Virus record (IMG/VR): IMGVR_UViG_3300025687_000349
Location: 1 to 22,859 of that record
Length of the DNA: 22,859 nucleotides
Reading direction: 5' to 3' (one strand)
DNA from: a virus
A model generated the notes under the pieces. The model worked only from the letters and a program-made list of their open reading frames with translations, did no database searches and was not told the origin of the DNA. Every line of letters begins with the position of its first letter. Within the stretch, counting starts at the first letter, position 1. The position numbers and the translations under genes were made by a program. Positions 1 to 4,663 of the stretch are shown here, piece by piece.

Positions 1-498
1 GGCAACCGCACGCCAATCAAGCAGGATCTGTTTGATATCTGCATGGAACGCCGCACTGTGCTTTCCGATTACATCCCCAAGCAATCCGACAGGGTTGAAC
101 TGGTGATCTGCTGGGAATGGCACGGCGAGCCCTGCAAGGGCCGAATGGACTGGTACACGGGCACCGACATCTGGGATCTCAAGACCACTCGCGATGCGTC
201 TCCCCGTGGATTCCGATCTTCGATCAATAGCTTCCGTTACTACCAGCAGGCGGCGTATTACCTGAACGGCGCACGTTCCGTGGGGTTACGCGCCGACAAG
301 TTTTATTTCTTGGCCGTGGAAAAAGCGCATCCCTACCCGTTTGGTGTGTACACACTCAGCGATGAAGCCATCGCTTTTGGGGATGCGCGCAATGAGCAGG
401 CGCTGAAGATCGGGCTGGAATGCTTGGAAACCGACGTGTTTACGCCATTCAACGCCCATCACAATGTCGTGGAGTTTGGGGCCGACGAGCTTTACTGA
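1..498 (+). CDS. PD-(D/E)XK exonuclease, RecE/YqaJ-like, 5' partial
   Basis: The frame is open from the first base, so the true start lies off the left edge; about 165 codons remain. Visible motifs fit the PD-(D/E)XK nuclease fold of phage recombination exonucleases: an acidic residue in CKGRMD (Asp50 counting from base 1), the D-x-K core in WDLKTT (Asp59, Lys61) and a downstream Q-x-x-x-Y motif in YYQQAAYY (Gln82 to Tyr86). In RecE/lambda-Exo-type systems such an enzyme resects one strand of a double-strand end so that a single-strand annealing protein can act; the partner gene is not in the window. It is the only plus-strand gene at this end and its last 7 bases overlap the end of the convergent minus-strand gene. 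The family call is fairly sure; the exact subfamily (DUF3799/RecE versus YqaJ) is not. Confidence 0.82.
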   Translation, partial: GNRTPIKQDLFDICMERRTVLSDYIPKQSDRVELVICWEWHGEPCKGRMDWYTGTDIWDLKTTRDASPRGFRSSINSFRYYQQAAYYLNGARSVGLRADKFYFLAVEKAHPYPFGVYTLSDEAIAFGDARNEQALKIGLECLETDVFTPFNAHHNVVEFGADELY

Positions 499-677
499 GG
501 TTCGAGGTGCACTACATTGTCCCTCTCGGGCTCCTCGTCATCTTCGCAATAATCGTCATCTTCGCAATAATCGTCATCTTCCTGCGGGTAAGACATGAAA
601 ACGCCCTCTTCGAGAGTGGCTGAGATAATCAGCGTCTCGCCCGCCTCAAGCTCCGCTTCGAACTTAATCTTCCCCAT
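492..677 (-). CDS. small acidic hypothetical protein with DDYCED tandem repeat
   Basis: A 61-residue protein that I do not recognise. The first 30 residues look like a folded beta-rich segment (MGKIKFEAELEAGETLIISA). The second half is very acidic and holds two tandem copies of a six-residue unit, DDYCED, encoded by an 18-bp DNA repeat, giving two evenly spaced cysteines. The start ATG at 677 overlaps the last 14 bases of the thermonuclease-like gene, so it is probably translated with it as the last gene of the early minus-strand unit. It ends 7 bases inside the convergent exonuclease gene, so no terminator fits between them. The acidic tail could bind a basic protein or metal, but that is a guess. 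Confidence 0.68.
   Translation of the reverse strand: MGKIKFEAELEAGETLIISATLEEGVFMSYPQEDDDYCEDDDYCEDDEEPERDNVVHLEPQ
537..581. repeat. 18-bp tandem repeat, 2.5 copies
   Basis: Direct repeat of gtcatcttcgcaataatc: copy 1 at 537-554, copy 2 at 555-572 and a half copy at 573-581. The 18-bp period keeps the minus-strand reading frame, so a copy-number change would add or remove six residues (DDYCED) without breaking the gene. Confidence 0.9.
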
Positions 678-1119
678 ACAGCGTACCCCGCTCTCGGTGA
701 TAATCCACGTTAGCGGCGTGCGCCTCGAACAGATCGCCCTTGCCCTGCCCGTAGTAGCCTACGGCTAAACGCTCTGCGAGCAGGGTGTGGTTGAGGCTGT
801 GCTCATCCCCACCAAAGAAAAGCTCCACCAGAATGCGGCCATACTTGCCGCGCTCCTCATCGAGCACCGTCTTAACGGTGACAACGGGGCCCTTCATAGC
901 AACCTCGTTCCTGACAAATTCCGTGGCGAGAATGCCCAACTGCTTGAGGTCAGGCGCGTCCTGATATCCGCGTTTCTCCGCCGTATCGATGCCGTATAGG
1001 CGACAGTTCTGCGCCTTGAGTTCGATGTCAAACCCAAGGTCGATATCGAGCACCACACTGTCCCCGTCAATAACGCGGCAGATGCGAGCCCGATAAGTAT
1101 AAGCTGGCTCTATTCCCAT
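664..1119 (-). CDS. thermonuclease (staphylococcal nuclease-like) domain protein
   Basis: A 151-residue single-domain SNase-like protein. It shows the family's order of motifs: the Ca2+-site loop VIDGDSV (Asp18, Asp20), the catalytic block CRLYGIDTAE (Arg40, Asp45, Glu48, matching Arg35/Asp40/Glu43 of staphylococcal nuclease at the same spacing) and GKYGR (Arg95, matching Arg87). All key residues are present, so it should be an active Ca2+-dependent phosphodiesterase on DNA or RNA. There is no signal peptide, so it acts in the infected cell, perhaps degrading host DNA or taking part in recombination beside the nearby exonuclease. Its ATG lies inside the end of the upstream microprotein gene (10-bp overlap), and the acidic 61-aa gene overlaps its own end. 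Confidence 0.88.
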   Translation of the reverse strand: MGIEPAYTYRARICRVIDGDSVVLDIDLGFDIELKAQNCRLYGIDTAEKRGYQDAPDLKQLGILATEFVRNEVAMKGPVVTVKTVLDEERGKYGRILVELFFGGDEHSLNHTLLAERLAVGYYGQGKGDLFEAHAANVDYHRERGTLYGED

Positions 1120-1220
1120 TCTTCTTGCTCCTCTTCTTCTTCGCCCTCAACCCAATCCTCTGCCTCGGGGCAGTTCGGATGATGGCCGTTGACGCACAAA
1201 CATTCTGAGCACAATCTCAT
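1110..1220 (-). CDS. 36-aa Cys/His microprotein with acidic tail
   Basis: A very short gene. It starts at ATG 1220, overlapping the TGA of the upstream gene as ATGA, with a clear ribosome-binding site (GGGAGG, about 10 bases upstream). The N-terminal half reads MRLCSECLCVNGHHPNCPE, with CxxC, a third Cys, two adjacent His and a final Cys, enough ligands for one zinc ion. The C-terminal half is almost entirely Glu plus two Trp. I recall the GHHPNCPE pattern from small proteins of other phages, but no function is known to me. The translational coupling on both sides, the good ribosome-binding site and the metal-site pattern support a real gene despite its length. Confidence 0.72.
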   Translation of the reverse strand: MRLCSECLCVNGHHPNCPEAEDWVEGEEEEEQEEWE

Positions 1221-1411
1221 TCGCAAATTTCCTCCCTGATTTTTTTGTAGTCAGGCCAGCCTGACTGGCCATTTGTACGCTTAAACAGCAATGTCTGTTG
1301 ACAATACAGGGCTTCTTCATCGAGCGCATCCTGATAATCAGCCTCGCCCACCAACCCAAAGACAAGGCTCAGAAAAGCCACCACGAGAAAAGCCCAGATG
1401 TGCTCGCTCAT
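1217..1411 (-). CDS. small membrane-anchored protein with GWPDYK motif
   Basis: A 64-residue protein. I chose ATG 1411 rather than an upstream in-frame start because it overlaps the TGA of the preceding gene as ATGA. Residues about 5-22 (IWAFLVVAFLSLVFGLVG) form one hydrophobic segment, either a membrane anchor or an uncleaved signal. The rest is soluble, with two cysteines and the motif GWPDYK near the end. The layout (N-terminal helix, ADYQDAL-like segment, YC, GWPDYK) matches a small family I recall from phage genomes with no assigned role. It is not a typical holin (single helix, long soluble tail), but a role at the host membrane is likely. Confidence 0.75.
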   Translation of the reverse strand: MSEHIWAFLVVAFLSLVFGLVGEADYQDALDEEALYCQQTLLFKRTNGQSGWPDYKKIREEICE

Positions 1412-2343
1412 GCCGCCACCTCCTCTGGATCCCAGCACTTGGCCTTGCTGGGTCGCTTGAAAAACCCAAACTTCGGGTCATCCTTGCTGGGCTCGCAAGT
1501 CGCAACAAAAGCAACCCACATCCCCTTGTGAAGATCATCTTCGATGGCTCGCGGTACAGAACCCCAAACCTTGAAGCCTCGGTCATCAATGACCAGCATC
1601 TTGAGGGCTCCGCCCCAATCGCTGTCCTGCCACTTGAGGGTCAGAACCTCGCCGACGATTTCCAATCGATCCTCGGGAACGTCAGGCGCGGCCGCCGCTC
1701 GGGCTTCCTGCTCAGCCTTCTTAGCCTCTCGCTCCGCCTCGATCTTGGCCTCGACGGCTCGCTTATCCGCCAGCAGGAAATCCCCAACAGCGTTCACAAC
1801 GTCTCGCGGCACTCGGCCATTGAAGTAGACATAACACATGAGCGTGCCAGCGAAGGGACCATACTCCTTTAGATAGGGCACGCCCTGCTTCAGAACGGGC
1901 TCGCCAACAGCATTGTTGAAAGATAAGCAGAACGGATAGTAATCTGGCTCCCCGTCCATCGGGTTTTTGAAGGCCGCCTCGGAGCGGCCAAGCGCCTCGA
2001 TAGGTACGTCAGTCAGCTTGTTGTCTGCGGCGGCATCAAAGCCAGCGAGGCTACCGTCTTGAATCCACGGCTCCTTGAACTTGTCCATCGGCAGAAACTG
2101 GCCGCCCATGAAGTGGTCGCTACACTTGCGATCACCTTCCATCCACTCGTGCAGATAGCCGTCGCAAGGCGCGTGGTAAGTAGTCTCCACGCCATCCTTG
2201 TTCTTGCCGCGCACTGGCGGGATGCCGTTGTTACGGTCAGCCATGGCTTTCTCAAGTCGAGTGCGCCATGCCTTGTAGGCGGCATCGCTGGCCTTGCGAT
2301 AGGCCGCGAGCCGTTCTTTCATTGCAATCAGATCAATAGTCAT
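1408..2343 (-). CDS. conserved phage protein with C-terminal OB-fold-like domain
   Basis: A 311-residue protein. Residues 1-190 form a domain I cannot assign, with several conserved-looking aromatic and cysteine residues (HAPCDGYLHEW, FCLSFNNAV). Residues about 190-218 are a charged Ala/Glu/Lys helix, probably a coiled linker. Residues about 228-300 (GEVLTLKW, GGALKMLV, GFKVWGSVP, KFGFFKRP) resemble a small beta-barrel domain seen in many phage proteins near replication and recombination genes. I infer an OB-like fold and possible single-strand DNA binding. The start ATG 2343 has a strong ribosome-binding site (GGGGAG) just after the stop-codon hairpin of the previous gene. It ends in Ala-Ala and overlaps the next gene as ATGA. 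Confidence 0.8.
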   Translation of the reverse strand: MTIDLIAMKERLAAYRKASDAAYKAWRTRLEKAMADRNNGIPPVRGKNKDGVETTYHAPCDGYLHEWMEGDRKCSDHFMGGQFLPMDKFKEPWIQDGSLAGFDAAADNKLTDVPIEALGRSEAAFKNPMDGEPDYYPFCLSFNNAVGEPVLKQGVPYLKEYGPFAGTLMCYVYFNGRVPRDVVNAVGDFLLADKRAVEAKIEAEREAKKAEQEARAAAAPDVPEDRLEIVGEVLTLKWQDSDWGGALKMLVIDDRGFKVWGSVPRAIEDDLHKGMWVAFVATCEPSKDDPKFGFFKRPSKAKCWDPEEVAA

Positions 2344-2363
2344 ACTGTTTTCTCCCCGATAAG

Positions 2364-2379
2364 GGCCGCTTACGCGGCC
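2364..2379 (-). other. stop-codon hairpin, no T-tract
   Basis: Perfect 6-bp inverted repeat ggccgc-ttac-gcggcc at the 3' end of the 86-aa gene. The TAA stop (2370-2372) lies in the 4-base loop. No T run follows on the minus strand, so it is not a classic terminator. The ribosome-binding site of the next gene starts a few bases downstream. The 30-bp stretch 2350-2379 is repeated at 3159-3188 with one mismatch. Confidence 0.8.
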
Positions 2380-2630
2380 TTCGTGATGTGCTGGTCAATA
2401 ACGCGACCTGTTTTAGTGTCAATCAGCCGAACGTCTTGTGCGCGCCCGAGGTCAGCGACCTGTAAATTAAAGTGCCTGCACGCTGTCTTGAAGGGGTACG
2501 CTTTTTTCAGGACGTCTTGCCACTCTGTTTGCGCATACTCAGCAACACCGTCTTTTTCATACTCAGCCTGCATCACTGCGTTGTCGCGCCGTTGAACCTG
2601 AAACCGAAACTGACGAAATCTATTTTCCAT
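2370..2630 (-). CDS. hypothetical protein, early region
   Basis: An 86-residue basic protein of unknown function. The first half is helical and charged (FRFQVQRRDN, MQAEYEKDG); the second half ends in a segment that reads like a small beta-hairpin (DVRLIDTKTGRVI). ATG 2630 has an AAGGAAAGAG purine stretch upstream. It is the first gene after the promoter at 2677-2705, so it heads the second early unit. Its stop codon lies in the loop of a hairpin, and the protein ends Lys-Ala-Ala. Confidence 0.7.
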   Translation of the reverse strand: MENRFRQFRFQVQRRDNAVMQAEYEKDGVAEYAQTEWQDVLKKAYPFKTACRHFNLQVADLGRAQDVRLIDTKTGRVIDQHITKAA

Positions 2631-2676
2631 TGCTATCTCTTTCCTTCTCTGTCAGGACCACCCCGACCACAAAGAG

Positions 2677-2705
2677 ATAATCTCACATCTCCGTGTCGAT
2701 GTATA
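2677..2705 (-). promoter_or_regulatory. sigma70-like promoter P2 of early unit 2
   Basis: Minus strand: -35 TATACA (2700-2705), 17-bp spacer, -10 GATTAT (2677-2682), in the gap between the terminator at 2741-2764 and the gene starting at 2630. The spacer contains CGACACGGA (2690-2698), which also occurs in the spacer of promoter P1 at nearly the same place. The -35 match is weak, so the call rests on position and on the shared spacer motif. Confidence 0.5.
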
Positions 2706-2740
2706 CAAATTGATGCAGGAATATTAGACCGATTTGTCAT

Positions 2741-2764
2741 AAAAAAGGCCGCTGTTATGCGGCC
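2741..2764 (-). terminator. intrinsic terminator of early unit 1
   Basis: Minus strand: GGCCGC-ATAACA-GCGGCC followed by six T, a standard Rho-independent shape. The TAA stop of the 38-aa gene (2755-2757) sits in the loop, so the hairpin also encodes the last two alanines of that protein. It separates early unit 1 (4122 to 2755) from unit 2 (2630 to 492). Confidence 0.82.
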
Positions 2765-2871
2765 TTACTCCTCCCCTTCAGCAGTCGATGAATCGCCTTG
2801 GCCTCTTTGCCCTTGATGCGCGGGTCGCGCTTGATTGCTTTGTCCACCGCTTCTTTGTTGTACTTTGCCAT
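2755..2871 (-). CDS. 38-aa basic microprotein
   Basis: A short gene starting at ATG 2871 after an ideal ribosome-binding site (AAGGAG, six bases before the start) and ending in the loop of a terminator hairpin. The product is highly basic and probably helical (MAKYNKEAVDKAIK, then RIKGKEAKAIHRLLKGR). I recall similar short proteins in other phages of this kind, with no function assigned. Nucleic-acid binding is plausible from the charge. The strong start signal and the exact fit to the terminator make a real gene likely. Confidence 0.72.
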   Translation of the reverse strand: MAKYNKEAVDKAIKRDPRIKGKEAKAIHRLLKGRSKAA

Positions 2872-2911
2872 TTAAGTCTCCTTAACTTTCGATTGAGTGT
2901 GAGGCTATAGT

Positions 2912-3154
2912 TCACAAGACCACGAGACCGAACCTAACCCGCTCAATAACGTCATTCCAAAACTCACTGACTGGGCCTGATTGCCAGCTAATGCAGAAGG
3001 ACTCTGCACCGCTTGAGTCCCAGCAGTAGCCAGAAGGCGCGTCAACAGTGACGACCATTGCCTTCGTGTTACTCCCCGCGACCTCCGAAACAACCCAATC
3101 CATGCTACCGCCCACAGACTCGATCACCCTTAACGCTTGAGCTTTAGTTGCCAT
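2912..3154 (-). CDS. hypothetical protein, early region
   Basis: An 80-residue protein I do not recognise. It starts with a short helical segment (MATKAQALRVIESVGGSMDW) and continues with beta-like segments (AMVVTVDAPSGYCW, SFCISWQSG) and a hydrophobic end. ATG 3154 follows AGGGAGAAGC, a strong ribosome-binding site placed just after the stop-codon hairpin of the upstream gene. It lies 40 bases before the 38-aa gene in the same unit. Unlike its neighbours it does not end in Ala-Ala and has no hairpin at its stop. Confidence 0.68.
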   Translation of the reverse strand: MATKAQALRVIESVGGSMDWVVSEVAGSNTKAMVVTVDAPSGYCWDSSGAESFCISWQSGPVSEFWNDVIERVRFGLVVL

Positions 3155-3172
3155 TTGCTTCTCCCTGATAAG

Positions 3173-3188
3173 GGCCGCTTACGCGGCC
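3173..3188 (-). other. stop-codon hairpin, no T-tract
   Basis: Same inverted repeat ggccgc-ttac-gcggcc as at 2364-2379, with the TAA stop of the 80-aa gene at 3179-3181 in the loop. On the minus strand it continues into TTATCAGGGAGAAGC, the ribosome-binding site of the next gene. The 30-bp block 3159-3188 matches 2350-2379 at 29 positions. Confidence 0.8.
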
Positions 3189-3421
3189 TCATACATGGCA
3201 TTGAACTGCGACAAGATCGCCTCATAGCGATATCGCAAACCTTGCACTCCAAGCTCCGCTCGGCAAATGCTCTGAAACGATCCAACGCCAGAATCACCAA
3301 ATGCGTATGCCTCGCTGGCGGCTTCGCTTTTCACTTCGTGCAACTGCTCTTCTGCCAATGTCAGTACGTCTTCAGCTTCAGCTAAAGCGGCCCAAATATC
3401 GTTGTTGATTGATTCGTTCAT
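3179..3421 (-). CDS. hypothetical helical protein, early region
   Basis: An 80-residue acidic protein. The open frame extends upstream, but I chose ATG 3421 because it follows AGGAGAAAGC at proper spacing and the upstream extension only runs antisense-like through the preceding gene. The sequence is mostly helical (IWAALAEAEDVLTLAEEQLHEVKSE) with heptad-like leucines, suggesting a small coiled coil. It ends Tyr-Glu-Ala-Ala, and its stop lies in a hairpin loop. Function unknown. Confidence 0.7.
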   Translation of the reverse strand: MNESINNDIWAALAEAEDVLTLAEEQLHEVKSEAASEAYAFGDSGVGSFQSICRAELGVQGLRYRYEAILSQFNAMYEAA

Positions 3422-3447
3422 TTTGCTTTCTCCTGTCGAAAGGTTGG

Positions 3448-3463
3448 GGCCGCTTACGCGGCC
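3448..3463 (-). other. stop-codon hairpin, no T-tract
   Basis: Third copy of ggccgc-ttac-gcggcc, with the TAA stop of the 222-aa gene (3454-3456) in the loop. The 16-base core is identical to the copies at 2364 and 3173, but the sequence toward the next ribosome-binding site (CCAACCTTTCGACAGGAG on the minus strand) differs. Confidence 0.8.
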
Positions 3464-4122
3464 ATCTCTGAATAAAAGTTTTCGATCTGATCGTAAGGCC
3501 ACTGGCTCATGTTCGGCTTTCCCTTGCTTTCCCAGAACTCGCGACGAGGCGCGACGAAAGAGCAAATTCGAGCGAAGCTAACCAGACCTTCGTTCTGCTT
3601 GTACCAGTTGACTCGGTAGTAAGGATTTCCGAGGTGGCTCACGCAGTCCCATGCCTGAGTAGTAATCCACTGGTCAAGACGGAAGCCGTCATCCTTGACT
3701 GCCTTGGCGGCGGCTCGCTCCTGCTCGATGATGATCTGAGCTTCGTTCTTAGAAGCAGGAACAAGGTCGGCGTCTTTCATCGCGGCGCGAAGCTCGACCA
3801 ACTCAGCGACTTGGGCAGTCATGTCACCGAAGACTTCGGCGTCGATGTGCTTGGCTTGACGGACGTTGTGTAGATCCATCGGGTAGGCGTCAGATGCCTT
3901 GAGGTATTCAGCGTACAGTTCCTCGTTGATTTCGCCGTCGACAAAGTACGGGATCTCTTCGCGCAACTGAACGTCGCGGGCGCGACGAATGATTTCGTAT
4001 CCGCGTGACAGAGCGGTCATCGCCTCTTTGCGGTTGGCGTTGCTGTTGAACCCAGCATTGAACATCTCAACCGCGAGGTCGCGGTACTGGTCTGAAGTGC
4101 TGAAGCCCTTGCGGTAGCTCAT
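3454..4122 (-). CDS. hypothetical protein, first gene of early unit 1
   Basis: A 222-residue soluble protein of unknown function. The N-terminal third is helical and basic (YRDLAVEMFNAGFNSNANRKEAMTALSRGYE), the middle is charged and helical, and the C-terminal third is rich in aromatic residues (QWITTQAWDCVSHLG, YYRVNWYKQNEG). ATG 4122 has an upstream AGGGAGATAG. As the first gene after promoter P1 it is probably among the earliest expressed. It ends Met-Ala-Ala inside a stop-codon hairpin. No motif lets me assign an enzyme activity. Confidence 0.75.
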   Translation of the reverse strand: MSYRKGFSTSDQYRDLAVEMFNAGFNSNANRKEAMTALSRGYEIIRRARDVQLREEIPYFVDGEINEELYAEYLKASDAYPMDLHNVRQAKHIDAEVFGDMTAQVAELVELRAAMKDADLVPASKNEAQIIIEQERAAAKAVKDDGFRLDQWITTQAWDCVSHLGNPYYRVNWYKQNEGLVSFARICSFVAPRREFWESKGKPNMSQWPYDQIENFYSEMAA

Positions 4123-4155
4123 TTTTCTATCTCCCTATAACCAATCAACATCCCT

Positions 4156-4184
4156 AATATACACACTTCCGTGTCGTTGTGCAA
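4156..4184 (-). promoter_or_regulatory. sigma70-like promoter P1 of early unit 1
   Basis: Minus strand: -35 TTGCAC (4179-4184), 17-bp spacer, -10 TATATT (4156-4161), about 35 bases upstream of ATG 4122. The spacer contains CGACACGGA (4168-4176) as part of ACACGGAAGTGT, whose ends form an inverted repeat. The same CGACACGGA lies in the spacer of P2, suggesting that one factor acts on both. Confidence 0.68.
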
Positions 4185-4185
4185 G

Positions 4186-4197
4186 TATTTGCAAATA
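4186..4197. promoter_or_regulatory. 12-bp perfect palindrome, possible operator
   Basis: TATTTGCAAATA, a perfect palindrome, sits between the divergent promoter regions, just upstream of the -35 of P1 and overlapping a TTGCAA that could serve as a plus-strand -35. The position suits an operator controlling both directions. No binding partner is shown; the ribbon-helix-helix-like protein at 5428 is one candidate. Confidence 0.35.
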
Positions 4198-4249
4198 AAA
4201 AAATGGGAATATTTATGGTAGATTTGAGGCAGTTACAGGGAGGAAAGCA

Positions 4250-4497
4250 ATGAAACAGGAAACCAAATTATGGAGATTGACGAAGACGGAACGTGGTCGA
4301 ATCTGGATGAAATTGGAGTTGATGATATTTTATTGGCGTATCGAGCGGCTGTTGCTACAGCACGCCGCCTCCAAGAAGATGTCGCAATTATGGAAGACCT
4401 TGCGGTCATACGTCTCGCAGAGGCTAACGAGGCCCCCGCTCACATAATCCGGTTCAAGCCTTTTTCTCGGCCATCTTACGCTGAACGTATTCATTGA
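4250..4497 (+). CDS. small hypothetical gene with two overlapping candidate frames
   Basis: A plus-strand gene region whose frame is uncertain. The strong ribosome-binding site AGGGAGGAAAGC, of the same form as on neighbouring genes, points to ATG 4250, giving a 65-aa, very basic product ending at 4447. A second frame from ATG 4270, with a weaker AGGAAA site, gives 75 residues ending at 4497. Its composition (EIDEDGTWSNLDEIGVDDIL, then a long amphipathic helix AYRAAVATARRLQEDVAIMEDLA) looks far more like a real protein. I favour the 4270 frame as the product. Either translation starts there, or a single-base change separates it from the strong start. The end overlaps the convergent 69-aa gene by 44 bases. 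Confidence 0.5.
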
Positions 4498-4663
4498 AGT
4501 CTTCGCCAAACTTCTTACGAAACCAGACAGGCCACGGAACCTGTCGGGTAGTGCGCCCATCTCGGTTCCGCCAAACATGACGCGCCGCATAGTATTTGAT
4601 GTCTTCGGCCCACCGCTCCTCTCTCTCCCGATCTTCGATCTTCATCTGCTCGCGCAGGCTCAC
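4454..4663 (-). CDS. small basic hypothetical protein
   Basis: A 69-residue, strongly charged protein. The start is GTG 4663, overlapping the TGA of the oxygenase gene (GTGA), so the two are probably translationally coupled; an internal ATG (at MKIEDRE) is a possible alternative start. The N-terminal 25 residues are a charged helix (REQMKIEDREREERWAEDI). The middle carries WRNRDGRTTRQVPWPVWFRKKFG, a Trp- and Arg-rich stretch that could contact nucleic acid. Function unknown. Confidence 0.65.
   Translation of the reverse strand: MSLREQMKIEDREREERWAEDIKYYAARHVWRNRDGRTTRQVPWPVWFRKKFGEDFNEYVQRKMAEKKA

Noticed and set aside
1291-1872. 193-aa plus-strand open frame
   Set aside because: It lies antisense to the well-supported 64-aa and 311-aa minus-strand genes, has no ribosome-binding site and has an Arg/Ser/Leu-rich shadow composition.
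2059-2595. 178-aa plus-strand open frame
   Set aside because: Antisense to two minus-strand genes, and it runs through the stop-codon hairpin and the coupled start at 2343; no start signal.
2632-2740. 35-codon minus-strand frame in the gap between the early units
   Set aside because: It starts directly after the terminator T-tract, has no ribosome-binding site and covers promoter P2; the gap is better explained as regulatory.
3448-3463. Hairpin considered as an intrinsic terminator
   Set aside because: No T-tract follows on the minus strand; only the related stem at 2741-2764 has one.
3421-3565. N-terminal extension of the gene ending at 3179
   Set aside because: The extension overlaps the 222-aa gene in another frame; ATG 3421 has a strong ribosome-binding site and gives a normal protein.
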